Shown here: in pieces, positions 1 through 6,808 of the stretch
How the letters are laid out: every line of letters starts with the position of its first letter
Numbering within the stretch: the stretch's first letter is position 1
Source: Thiohalobacter sp.
Lineage (GTDB): Bacteria > Pseudomonadota > Gammaproteobacteria > Thiohalobacterales > Thiohalobacteraceae
Length of the DNA: 41,433 bases
Reading direction: 5' to 3'
Assembly (NCBI RefSeq): GCF_027000115.1
Contig: NZ_JALTON010000046.1
Span: 1-41,433 of the forward strand
Notes under the pieces: generated by a model
The model's database searches: none
Told to the model about the DNA's origin: nothing
The model's input: the letters and a program-made list of their open reading frames with translations, nothing else
Program-made: the position numbers and the translations under genes

Positions 1-132
1 GAACAGCGGGCGAGCCATCTCCCCCGCTGGCTCCACCAGTACAACTGGCATCGCCCTCATGCTAGCCTGGACTACCACCCGCCCATCAGCCGGCTGCCAG
101 CTGTGAACAACCTGGTGGGTTTACACATCTAG
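1..132 (+). mobile_element. IS481-family transposase, C-terminal fragment
   Basis: The first 132 bases are open in frame 1 and end with TAG at 130-132, giving the last 43 residues of a protein cut by the window edge. The stretch HQYNWHRPHASLDYHPPIS followed by a short tail is typical of the C-terminus of IS481-family (rve integrase-type) transposases. The rest of the gene lies outside the window, so whether the element is intact cannot be judged. Its stop codon shares the palindromic CTAG with the stop of the minus-strand gene that follows, so no terminal inverted repeat fits between them. This suggests the 3' end of the IS was lost or that this is a remnant. Confidence 0.75.
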
Positions 133-323
133 CGCTTGACCGGCTTGTAGAAGGCCGCCTCCAGGCGGTCCTCCCAGTCTTCCGGGGTGTCATCGAACGG
201 CGGCTTGACGTCGATGCGAAAGAACATCTCGCCCTGCGCAGCACGCTCCTGGATCTTCCTGCACAGGCCGTCGAAGGAATCCAGATCGTGTTCCTGCAAC
301 AGCACTTCACTCAACCACAACAT
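129..323 (-). CDS. Small hypothetical protein downstream of the dioxygenase
   Basis: A 64-residue protein with no family I recognise. It is rich in acidic and aromatic residues (for example DDTPEDWEDRLEAAF near the C-terminus) and has no signal peptide or membrane segment, so it is probably cytosolic. GGGAG lies about 9 bases before the ATG, which supports translation. It starts 31 bases after the stop of the dioxygenase gene on the same strand, so the two are probably co-transcribed. Its stop codon overlaps the stop of the IS481 remnant on the other strand, so the original C-terminus may have been altered by the insertion. The function is unknown; the coding call rests on the ribosome-binding site and the operon-like position. 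Confidence 0.55.
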   Translation of the reverse strand: MLWLSEVLLQEHDLDSFDGLCRKIQERAAQGEMFFRIDVKPPFDDTPEDWEDRLEAAFYKPVKR

Positions 324-354
324 CGCTTGGCAACTCCCGTTCTGTTGTCGAGGC

Positions 355-1317
355 TCAGGGCCTTGCCCTCAGCCCGAACCTCTCTTCGAAACCGGTACCC
401 GCAATACGGTCGTAGTAGCGGGCGCGATACAGCAGTCGCCCTTCGCCGGCGACCGGATCCACAAAGGCACTGCGCGCGTGCAGCACGTTGTTGCACAGGA
501 TGCCTTCGCCAGCCGCGAGCCGTACCTGCAACATGTATTCATGTCCCTCGCGCCAAAGGGCCTGCAGAAAATCCGCCGCGGCGTGCACTCGCGGATCGTC
601 CTTCCACTCCACGTTGCGCAGCCGCGCGCTGTAGCGCATGTGCAGGGCACCGGTCGCCGCGTCAACCGAGAACACCGGCCCGCTCACCGCCCCGCGCAGG
701 ACCACCCCCTGCTCCACGTTGGCCGGAATCGTGAGGGCGTCCGGCTGCATGAGCGCCTCGATCCATTCCGGATTCTCGTCGCGCAGCAGGATATAGGCCA
801 GCTCGTGATCCATGAACTGGCTCTCGCCGCCGCGTTCGGCCGGCCGCGCGCAATGCATCAGGATGGCGCGTATCTGGTGATCGGCATCATTGTAGTAGCC
901 GTCGGTATGCCAGCTCAGGCGACGGTCGGTGTAGGGGATGTACTCCCCCTGCCGCCCTCCGGGGGCCACCGACAGCGCCGTGATGCCGTCCTCATCGGCA
1001 TACAGGTTGCCATCCAGCCGTTCCAGCCCGAACGCGCGGCCGAACGCACGCAGCCGGCGGCGATCCACATCCGCCGCTGCCCGGTACAGGGCCAGATTGC
1101 CGCGCCGCAACCGATCGAGCAGGGCGGCGCGCTCCGCTTCGCCGGGCCGGGCGGCATCCGCGACCGTCACCCACAGCGCCTCCACCGAACGCGGCCGGGC
1201 GGCCAGCTTCCATGCCCGCCAGGCCCGGTATTCGCTCTCGGCCTCCAGCGCGAACGGACTGGCGCCGAGGCGGGGCGGCTCGGGAATGCTGGACGGGGAC
1301 AGGGAAGGCTGGGGCAT
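355..1317 (-). CDS. TauD/TfdA-family Fe(II)/2-oxoglutarate-dependent dioxygenase
   Basis: A 320-residue protein of the TauD/TfdA superfamily, cytosolic enzymes that use non-haem iron and 2-oxoglutarate to hydroxylate small substrates such as taurine or gamma-butyrobetaine. The facial triad is visible: H137-x-D139 in SWHTDGYYND and a distal H280 in NNVLHARSAF, followed by an arginine-rich stretch (LLYRARYYD) that would hold 2-oxoglutarate. The N-terminal 40 residues are low-complexity (MPQPSLSPSS), so a later start is possible. The gene is divergent from dsrA and shares the 492-bp control region with it. A link to organosulfur metabolism is an inference from position; the substrate cannot be read from the sequence. 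Confidence 0.8.
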   Translation of the reverse strand: MPQPSLSPSSIPEPPRLGASPFALEAESEYRAWRAWKLAARPRSVEALWVTVADAARPGEAERAALLDRLRRGNLALYRAAADVDRRRLRAFGRAFGLERLDGNLYADEDGITALSVAPGGRQGEYIPYTDRRLSWHTDGYYNDADHQIRAILMHCARPAERGGESQFMDHELAYILLRDENPEWIEALMQPDALTIPANVEQGVVLRGAVSGPVFSVDAATGALHMRYSARLRNVEWKDDPRVHAAADFLQALWREGHEYMLQVRLAAGEGILCNNVLHARSAFVDPVAGEGRLLYRARYYDRIAGTGFEERFGLRARP

Positions 1318-1498
1318 GAGGAACTCGGCGGTTGCGGCGCTGCGATATTCTACGGAAACGGCTGCGGACGCAAACCGGCAGAAAACTGGGGCTTATCCCC
1401 GCTTATCCCCGCTGTCTCGCCGCCTATAACCTTAGATAGGGTTCATGAGAAAGCCTGTATCAACCGTAACTATATAATAAAAAACTGATTTGATGGCC

Positions 1499-1514
1499 GG
1501 CATGTCGACATGCC
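1499..1514. promoter_or_regulatory. 16-bp perfect palindrome upstream of dsrA
   Basis: GGCATGTCGACATGCC is a perfect 16-bp dyad with no loop, 296 bases before the dsrA start and 182 bases before the dioxygenase start. A gapless dyad of this length is more like a dimeric repressor or activator operator than an RNA hairpin. The cognate regulator is unknown. Confidence 0.35.
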
Positions 1515-1559
1515 CTGCCGGAAACCGTTTCGGAGCCCTGAAACCCCCCGTTGATTCAC

Positions 1560-1669
1560 TACCCCGTTTGGGATAGGCTACTTCGCCCTGAACACCCCAT
1601 GGGTAGGGTATTCTCAACGCGGACAGGTCCATAGACTTCCCACCACGGAAAAACGGGGTACGGGAAGTC
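1560..1669 (+). promoter_or_regulatory. Nested inverted repeats in the dsrA upstream region
   Basis: Two inverted repeats interlock. TACCCCGTTT (1560-1569) pairs perfectly with AAACGGGGTA (1651-1660). GACTTCCC (1634-1641) pairs with GGGAAGTC (1662-1669), and its loop contains the AAACGGGGTA arm. If transcribed, the two pairings would form a pseudoknot or mutually exclusive hairpins; as DNA they could be paired regulator sites. No start codon or Shine-Dalgarno lies in the structure. Confidence 0.35.
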
Positions 1670-1809
1670 AGTTCCATGTGACCCCGCCCGAGTGCCGCGA
1701 CATGCGCCGCAGCCACCCGGGTCGAACATTTTCATGAACGATTCGGGCACCCTCGAAGTTGTGAGTGCCCACTGCACAACCTGCCATTCCTAAGATTAAG
1801 GAGACAGAC

Positions 1810-3075
1810 ATGGCCGACAAGCACCATGAAACTCCGATGCTCGACGAGCTGGAAAACGGCCCCTGGCCGAGCTTCATTTCGGGCATCAAGCGGTTACGGG
1901 ACACGCACGACGACGAGCGTATTCGAGGCATGGCCAACTCGCTGCTGGGCCAGCTGGAACACTCCTACGAGACCCGCAAGGGCTACTGGAAGGGCGGAAC
2001 CGTTTCTGTCTTCGGTTACGGCGGCGGCATCATTCCGCGTTTCTCCGAAGTGGGTAGCGCCTTCCCCGAATCCAAGGAATTCCACACCCTGCGCGTTCAG
2101 CCGCCCGCCGGCAACTTCTACACCACCGCCATGCTGCGTCAGCTGAGCGACAGCTGGGAGAAATGGGGCTCCGGCCTGCAGACCTTCCACGGCCAGACCG
2201 GCAACATCATGTTCATCGGTACCGACACCGAGAACACCCAGCACTTCTTCGACGAGATCAACGAATACGGCTGGGACCTGGGCGGCGCCGGCCCCTGCGT
2301 GCGGACCGGCATGTCCTGCGTGGGTGCGGCCCGCTGTGAAATGTCCTGCTGCGCCGAGCACAACATCCACCGCAAGCTGCTGAACAACTTCACCGACGAC
2401 GTTCACCGCCCCGCCCTCCCCTACAAGTTCAAGTTCAAGATCTCCGGTTGCCCCAACGACTGCCAGAACGCCATCGAGCGTTCCGACTTCGCAGTCATCG
2501 GTACCTGGCGCGACGCCATGCAGATCGACCAGGACGAGGTCAAGAACTACGTTCAGACCAAGGGTCGGCAGTACATCCTGGACAACGTCACCAGCCGTTG
2601 CCCCACGCACGCCATCACCCTGAACGATGACGACACCATCACCGTGAACGATCACGAGTGCGTGCGCTGCATGCACTGCCTGAACGTCATGCCGAAGGCA
2701 CTGCACCCCGGCAACGACAAGGGCGTGACCATCCTCATCGGCGGCAAGCGCACCCTGAAGATCGGTGACCTGATGGGCACCGTGGTGGTCCCCTTCATGA
2801 AGATGGAAACCGAAGAGGACTACGAGCGCATCACCGAGCTGGCTGAGGAAATCATCGACTTCTGGGCCGAGAACGGCCTGGAGCACGAGCGCTGCGGCGA
2901 GATGATCGAGCGCATCGGCCTGGTGAACTTCCTCGAAGGTATCGGCATCGACGTTGATCCGAACATGGTCAACCATCCGCGCCAGGTTTCCTATGTCCGT
3001 ACCGACGGCTGGGACGAGGAAGCCGAAAAGTGGTACCGCCGCAAGCTGGAAGAAAAGCACCAGGCTGCGGGCTGA
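1810..3075 (+). CDS. dsrA: Reverse dissimilatory sulfite reductase, alpha subunit
   Basis: A 421-residue alpha subunit of the cytoplasmic siroheme enzyme DsrAB, which in sulfur oxidisers converts DsrC-bound sulfur to sulfite. The siroheme-[4Fe-4S] ligands appear as C170-x5-C176 and C214-x3-C218 (SGCPNDC). A ferredoxin-like insert carries C264 and C284-x2-C287-x2-C290. I chose the ATG at 1810 because AAGGAG lies 6 bases upstream and the length matches the family (about 417); an in-frame start at 1765 would add 15 residues without a ribosome-binding site. It is the first gene of the operon and dsrB follows after 91 bases. Oxidative direction is inferred from the neighbouring dsrEFH and dsrL. 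Confidence 0.97.
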   Translation: MADKHHETPMLDELENGPWPSFISGIKRLRDTHDDERIRGMANSLLGQLEHSYETRKGYWKGGTVSVFGYGGGIIPRFSEVGSAFPESKEFHTLRVQPPAGNFYTTAMLRQLSDSWEKWGSGLQTFHGQTGNIMFIGTDTENTQHFFDEINEYGWDLGGAGPCVRTGMSCVGAARCEMSCCAEHNIHRKLLNNFTDDVHRPALPYKFKFKISGCPNDCQNAIERSDFAVIGTWRDAMQIDQDEVKNYVQTKGRQYILDNVTSRCPTHAITLNDDDTITVNDHECVRCMHCLNVMPKALHPGNDKGVTILIGGKRTLKIGDLMGTVVVPFMKMETEEDYERITELAEEIIDFWAENGLEHERCGEMIERIGLVNFLEGIGIDVDPNMVNHPRQVSYVRTDGWDEEAEKWYRRKLEEKHQAAG

Positions 3076-3104
3076 TCGCCACCGGCACATTCGGATGAAG
3101 CACG

Positions 3105-3131
3105 AGGCGCGGGGGTCCGTCCCCGCCGCCT
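3105..3131 (+). promoter_or_regulatory. GC-rich hairpin between dsrA and dsrB
   Basis: AGGCGCGGGG and CCCCGCCGCCT pair with a single bulged C around a short loop. This gives a very stable stem in the 91-base dsrA-dsrB gap, 35 bases before the dsrB start. No U-tract follows directly (CCCGGTTTT comes next), so an RNA-stabilising or processing element is more likely than a full terminator. Confidence 0.45.
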
Positions 3132-3166
3132 CCCGGTTTTAACGCGAAGTTATTCAGGAGAAATCC

Positions 3167-4243
3167 ATGGCACTCGAAGATATGCGCGAGCCGATCGAAT
3201 CTGGATGCCCCGACGGCTTCCAGTACATGCACCCGGTCATGCGCAAGAACTACGGGCAATGGAAATGGCACGACCATCCCCGTCCCGGCGTTTTGCGTCA
3301 CGTCGCCTACAGCGGCGACACCATCTGGACCGTCAAGGCCGGCACCCAGCGTATTCTCGACGTCTTCACCCTGCGCAAGCTGTGTGAAATCGGCGACGAA
3401 TACGCAGACGGCTATGTCCGCTTCACCCTGCGTTCCAACATCGAATACATGGTCACCGACGAAGCCAAGGTCGAGCCGCTGATCAAGGCGCTCGAAGATG
3501 CCGGTTTCGTGGTCGGCGGCACCGCCAACTCGGTCACCATGATCTCCCACACCCAGGGCTGGCTGCACTGCGACATCCCGGGCACCGACGCCTCCGGCGT
3601 GGTGAAGGCGATGATGGACGAGCTGATCGACGAGTTCCGCAACTGCAACATGCCGAACCGCGTCCACATCACCACCTCCTGCTGCCAGATCAACTGCGGC
3701 GGCCAGGGCGACATCGCGATCAACGTGCAGCACACCAAGCCGCCGAAGATCAACCACGACCTGGTTTCCAACGTCTGCGAGCGTCCTTCCGTCGTCGCCC
3801 GTTGCCCGGTCGCGGCCATCCGCCCCGCCATGGTCAACGGCAAGCCTTCCCTGGAAGTCGACGAGAAGAAGTGCATCTGCTGCGGTGCCTGCTATCCGCC
3901 CTGCCCGCCGATGCAGATCAACGACGCCGAGCACACCAAGCTGGCCATCTGGGTTGGTGGTAATCACTCCAACGCACGCGGCAAGCCGACCTTCCAGAAG
4001 CTGGTCGCTGCAGGCATCCCCAACAACCCGCCGCGCTGGCCCGAAGCTACCGCCATCGTCAAGCGCATCCTGCGTGCCTACAAGGAAGGCGCGCGCGACT
4101 GGGAGCGCATCAACGACTGGATCGAGCGTATCGGCTGGACCCGCTTCTTCGAGGTCACCGGCCTGCCCTTCACCAAGTATCACATCGATAACTGGCGGGG
4201 CGCTCGCAACAGCCTCAACGCATCCGCTCACATCCGGTTCTGA
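3167..4243 (+). CDS. dsrB: Reverse dissimilatory sulfite reductase, beta subunit
   Basis: A 358-residue beta subunit of DsrAB, matching the usual length of about 357. Cysteines for the siroheme-coupled cluster lie in SCCQINCGG (C172, C173, C177) and at C204 and C213 (ARCPVAAIRP). The ferredoxin domain has the cluster KKCICCGACYPPC (C236-C246). Family knowledge places the catalytic siroheme of the alpha2beta2 enzyme in this subunit, at the interface with DsrA. AGGAG sits 7 bases before the ATG. DsrB and DsrA are homologous, and both lie at the head of the operon, where expression is usually highest. Confidence 0.97.
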   Translation: MALEDMREPIESGCPDGFQYMHPVMRKNYGQWKWHDHPRPGVLRHVAYSGDTIWTVKAGTQRILDVFTLRKLCEIGDEYADGYVRFTLRSNIEYMVTDEAKVEPLIKALEDAGFVVGGTANSVTMISHTQGWLHCDIPGTDASGVVKAMMDELIDEFRNCNMPNRVHITTSCCQINCGGQGDIAINVQHTKPPKINHDLVSNVCERPSVVARCPVAAIRPAMVNGKPSLEVDEKKCICCGACYPPCPPMQINDAEHTKLAIWVGGNHSNARGKPTFQKLVAAGIPNNPPRWPEATAIVKRILRAYKEGARDWERINDWIERIGWTRFFEVTGLPFTKYHIDNWRGARNSLNASAHIRF

Positions 4244-4282
4244 TCCGGAAGCGGATTTCCGGCAGGCAGCTTGTTGGCAGGT

Positions 4283-4314
4283 TCGCGGTTGGCGTCTACC
4301 GGCGCCAACCGCGA
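4283..4314 (+). promoter_or_regulatory. 12-bp perfect hairpin between dsrB and dsrE
   Basis: TCGCGGTTGGCG (4283-4294) is followed by an 8-base loop and its exact reverse complement CGCCAACCGCGA (4303-4314). It lies in the 129-base gap between dsrB and dsrE. The following TATTTGAAAG is not a U-tract, so I read it as a 3' stabiliser of the dsrAB message or an attenuator rather than a strong terminator. Confidence 0.55.
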
Positions 4315-4372
4315 TATTTGAAAGACAAGCCAGCAACTCCGGCGAAAGAACAGCAGGAAGGACAGAAGTCGC

Positions 4373-4765
4373 ATGAAACTAGCGGTAATGGTAAACGAAG
4401 GCCCTTACCAGCATCAGGCAGCCGATACGGCACTGCAGTTCACCAAGGCTGCGCTTGAGAAGGGTCACGAGGTGATGCGCGTCTTCTTCTACCATGACGG
4501 CGTCAACAACGGCACCCGTTTTGGTGTTCCGCCCCAGGACGATCGCAACATCACTGTCCAGTGGAGCGAGCTGGCCGAGAAGCACAACCTCGATCTGGTC
4601 ATTTGCGTCGCCGCCGCCCAGCGCCGCGGCATCCTGGATGCGGACGAGGCCAAGCGCCACGGCAAGGATGGCGACAACATCGCCCCCGGTTTCCGGATCT
4701 CCGGTCTGGGCCAGCTCATCGAAGCAGGCATCCAGAGCGACCGTCTGGTCGTCTTCGGTGACTGA
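4373..4765 (+). CDS. dsrE: Sulfur carrier DsrE
   Basis: A 130-residue subunit of the cytoplasmic DsrE2F2H2 complex. It accepts persulfide sulfur and passes it towards DsrC. The active cysteine is at C78 in LVICVAAAQRRG, the position known to be essential in Allochromatium vinosum DsrE. The N-terminal MKLAVMVNEGPY and the NNGTRFGVPPQDD segment are typical of the DsrE/TusD fold. The complex is related to TusBCD of tRNA thiolation, but the surrounding dsr genes settle the role. AGGAAGG lies about 10 bases before the ATG. dsrF follows after a 64-base gap. Confidence 0.95.
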   Translation: MKLAVMVNEGPYQHQAADTALQFTKAALEKGHEVMRVFFYHDGVNNGTRFGVPPQDDRNITVQWSELAEKHNLDLVICVAAAQRRGILDADEAKRHGKDGDNIAPGFRISGLGQLIEAGIQSDRLVVFGD

Positions 4766-4829
4766 GACGCGATTCGGCCGCAGGCGATAGACGGCACATA
4801 CCCAAGATTCCCAATAAGGTTTGCAGACG

Positions 4830-5246
4830 ATGGAAAACGAGGGCGAAATCAAGAAATTCATGTACGTGAACCGCAAGGCTCCGTACGGCACCATCTACGC
4901 GCTCGAGTCTCTTGAAGTGGTTCTGATCGGCGCCGCATTCGATCAGGACGTGAGTCTCGCGTTCATCGATGACGGCGTGTTCCAGCTCACCAAGGGCCAG
5001 GACACCACCGAAATCGGGATGAAGAACTTCTCTCCCATCTACAAGGTGCTCGGCGACTATGGCATTACCAAGCTGTACGTCGAAAAGGAATCCATGGAAG
5101 CGCGCGGCATCGGCCTCGACGACCTCCAGGAACTCATGTACGAAGACGAGGACGACGACTGGGAAGAGAAGCCGTCCATCCGCATCGTGACCAGGGAAGA
5201 GATGCGCGACCTGATGGATGAGCAGGACGTGCTGCTGAACTTCTGA
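4830..5246 (+). CDS. dsrF: Sulfur-transfer complex subunit DsrF
   Basis: A 138-residue DsrE-family protein forming the DsrEFH ring. Unlike DsrE it has no cysteine at the corresponding loop (VVLIGAAFDQDVS), as expected for DsrF, whose role is structural. I place the start at the ATG of 4830 because AAGG at 4816-4819 is well spaced from it; an in-frame TTG at 4821 is too close to that site. The C-terminal half is strongly acidic (YEDEDDDWEE). It lies 20 bases before dsrH. Confidence 0.93.
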   Translation: MENEGEIKKFMYVNRKAPYGTIYALESLEVVLIGAAFDQDVSLAFIDDGVFQLTKGQDTTEIGMKNFSPIYKVLGDYGITKLYVEKESMEARGIGLDDLQELMYEDEDDDWEEKPSIRIVTREEMRDLMDEQDVLLNF

Positions 5247-5266
5247 GGCTTAGGAGAGATTCCACG

Positions 5267-5575
5267 ATGGCAATGTTGCATACCGTTAACAAGTCGCCGT
5301 TCGAAAAGAACTCGGCCGATGCCTGCCTCAGCCACGTCAAGGCTGGCGCATCGATCCTGTTCATCGAGGACGGCGTCTACGCAGCCCTCGACGGCACCGT
5401 GGTCACCGACAGCATCAAGTCGGCCATGAAGGACTGCAAGATTTATGTTCTGGGCCCTGACTACAAGGCCCGCGGCCTGAGTGAGGACAAACTGATCGAA
5501 GGCGTCACCGTGGTCGATTACGGCGGCTTCGTCGACCTTGTGACCGAGCACGACAGTGTTCAGTCCTGGCTCTAA
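5267..5575 (+). CDS. dsrH: Sulfur-transfer complex subunit DsrH
   Basis: A 102-residue protein of the DsrH/TusB family, the third part of the DsrE2F2H2 hexamer. The conserved cysteine is C20 in NSADACLSHV. The sequence FIEDGVYAALDGT in the middle is characteristic of the family. The length equals that of well-studied DsrH proteins. AGGAGAG precedes the ATG by about 9 bases. The order dsrE-F-H followed by dsrC is a marker of sulfur oxidisers and is absent from sulfate reducers. Confidence 0.95.
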   Translation: MAMLHTVNKSPFEKNSADACLSHVKAGASILFIEDGVYAALDGTVVTDSIKSAMKDCKIYVLGPDYKARGLSEDKLIEGVTVVDYGGFVDLVTEHDSVQSWL

Positions 5576-5619
5576 CCTTTCCGGCAATAGCTCCAACTGT
5601 TATCTCGAGGAGAAAGACC

Positions 5620-5952
5620 ATGCCTATCGAAGTGAACGGCAAAACCATTGAAACCGACGAAGAAGGCTACCTGGCCAACCTGAATGACTGGGAGCCCGCT
5701 GTGGCCGAAGTCATGGCCAAGGAAGACGGCACCGAGCTGACCGAGAACCACTGGGAGGTGATCAACTTCCTGCGTGAGTACTACGAAGAGTACCAGATTG
5801 CTCCGGCTGTCCGTGTTCTGACCAAGGCCATCGGCAAGAAGCTGGGCAAGGACAAGGGCAACAGCAAGTACCTGTACGAGCTGTTCCCCTATGGCCCGGC
5901 CAAGCAGGCGTGCAAGTACGCCGGTCTGCCGAAGCCGACCGGCTGCGTCTGA
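5620..5952 (+). CDS. dsrC: Sulfur carrier and DsrAB substrate protein DsrC
   Basis: A 110-residue TusE/DsrC-family protein that carries sulfur on a flexible C-terminal arm. Both functional cysteines are present, C109 (penultimate residue, PTGCV) and C98 ten residues before it (KQACKYAG). This two-Cys form distinguishes true DsrC from TusE, which has only the last one. The trisulfide or persulfide form is the substrate of DsrAB, and the DsrC disulfide is linked to DsrK. The gene has a strong ribosome-binding site (GAGGAG) and is followed by a terminator-like hairpin. This fits its known abundance relative to the downstream membrane-complex genes. Confidence 0.97.
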   Translation: MPIEVNGKTIETDEEGYLANLNDWEPAVAEVMAKEDGTELTENHWEVINFLREYYEEYQIAPAVRVLTKAIGKKLGKDKGNSKYLYELFPYGPAKQACKYAGLPKPTGCV

Positions 5953-5975
5953 GTCAGTCAGACCGCTTGGATTGA

Positions 5976-5996
5976 GGGGGGCGCAAGCCCCCCTTT
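5976..5996 (+). terminator. Terminator-like hairpin after dsrC
   Basis: GGGGGGC-GCAA-GCCCCCC forms a 7-bp GC stem closed by a GCAA tetraloop and followed by TTTCCC. The short U-run suggests partial termination. It separates the soluble sulfur-transfer genes from the membrane-complex genes starting 25 bases further on. Confidence 0.65.
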
Positions 5997-6020
5997 CCCA
6001 GAATTCCCGGCAGTGAGGAG

Positions 6021-6761
6021 ATGACGGTGAGTCAGTTCTACACCGCGCTGTTCTATGCAGCCATAGCCGTGTTCTTCATCGGTCTCGGCGCGCGCATATA
6101 CAAGTATGCCAGAACCCCGGCACCGCTGAAGATCCCCACAACGCCTGCGCCGACCACGGCTGGGGGCGTTGTATGGCGCATGTTCCGCGAAGTCGTCTTC
6201 TTTCACAGCCTGTTCCGTGGCAACAAGTGGACCTGGCTCTTCGGCTGGACCTTCCACCTGTCGCTGCTGCTCGCGTTCTTCCGTCACCTGCGTTATGCCA
6301 TCACGCCGGACAACATTCTCTGGCCCCTGATCAGCCTGGAACCCGTTCAGGCCTTCGGCAAGTACGCGGGATTCGGCATGGTAATCGGCCTGCTCGGGCT
6401 GTTCGGACGCCGCATCTTCGTCGATCGCGTGCGCTACATTTCCAGTCCCTCCGATTACCTCATGCTGCTGCTGCTGCTGGCCATTGCCCTCAGCGGCCTC
6501 GGCATGACTTTCGTGGCCCATACCGACATCGTGGCCCTCAAGGCCTTCGCGCTGGGCCTGCTGCGACTCGACCCGCAGCCGCTGCCGACCGACCCGCTGG
6601 TGCTCACCCACCTGGGCCTGGTCGCGCTGCTCATGATCGTGTTCCCGATCAGCAAGCTGTTGCACGCCCCCGGCGTGTTCTTCAGCCCCACCCGCAACCA
6701 GATCGACAACCCGCGCGAGAAGCGCCATGTCGCGCCCTGGGCGGCGGAACTGGAGAAGTGA
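6021..6761 (+). CDS. dsrM: DsrM, haem b membrane subunit of DsrMKJOP
   Basis: A 246-residue integral membrane protein related to NarI, the cytochrome b subunit of nitrate reductase. About five to six hydrophobic helices are visible, the first at residues 5-28 and others near 70-90, 115-130, 145-165 and 195-215. Histidines such as those in WTFHLSLLLAFFRHLRY and LTHLGLVALL could ligate haem b. In the complex it moves electrons between the quinone pool and DsrK. GAGGAG precedes the ATG. dsrK starts 47 bases later. Confidence 0.94.
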   Translation: MTVSQFYTALFYAAIAVFFIGLGARIYKYARTPAPLKIPTTPAPTTAGGVVWRMFREVVFFHSLFRGNKWTWLFGWTFHLSLLLAFFRHLRYAITPDNILWPLISLEPVQAFGKYAGFGMVIGLLGLFGRRIFVDRVRYISSPSDYLMLLLLLAIALSGLGMTFVAHTDIVALKAFALGLLRLDPQPLPTDPLVLTHLGLVALLMIVFPISKLLHAPGVFFSPTRNQIDNPREKRHVAPWAAELEK

Positions 6762-6808
6762 TCGCACACGCGGTCACGGCATTGCGACAGTAGACCAAGG
6801 AGCAAACA

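Larger units (their letters stand above)
1318..1809. promoter_or_regulatory. Divergent control region between the dioxygenase gene and dsrA
   Basis: These 492 bases contain no convincing gene. They must hold the promoter of the dsr operon and that of the minus-strand dioxygenase. Visible structure includes a tandem GCTTATCCCC pair near 1390-1410, an AT-rich patch (TATATAATAAAAAA) near 1471-1485, a 16-bp palindrome and nested inverted repeats listed separately. The only sigma-70-like pair I found for dsrA, TTGATT at 1551 and TAGGCT at 1574 with a 17-base spacer, is weak. The dsrA ribosome-binding site AAGGAG is at 1798-1803. Confidence 0.5.

Noticed and set aside
1471-1480. TATATAATAA as the dsrA -10 box
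   Set aside because: No -35 box lies at a proper distance and it is over 300 bases from dsrA; it may only be an AT-rich patch.
1894-3090. 398-residue open frame antisense to dsrA
   Set aside because: It lies opposite a clear dsrA, has a low-complexity Val/Gly/Asp-rich translation and no family motif; it is a GC-rich shadow.
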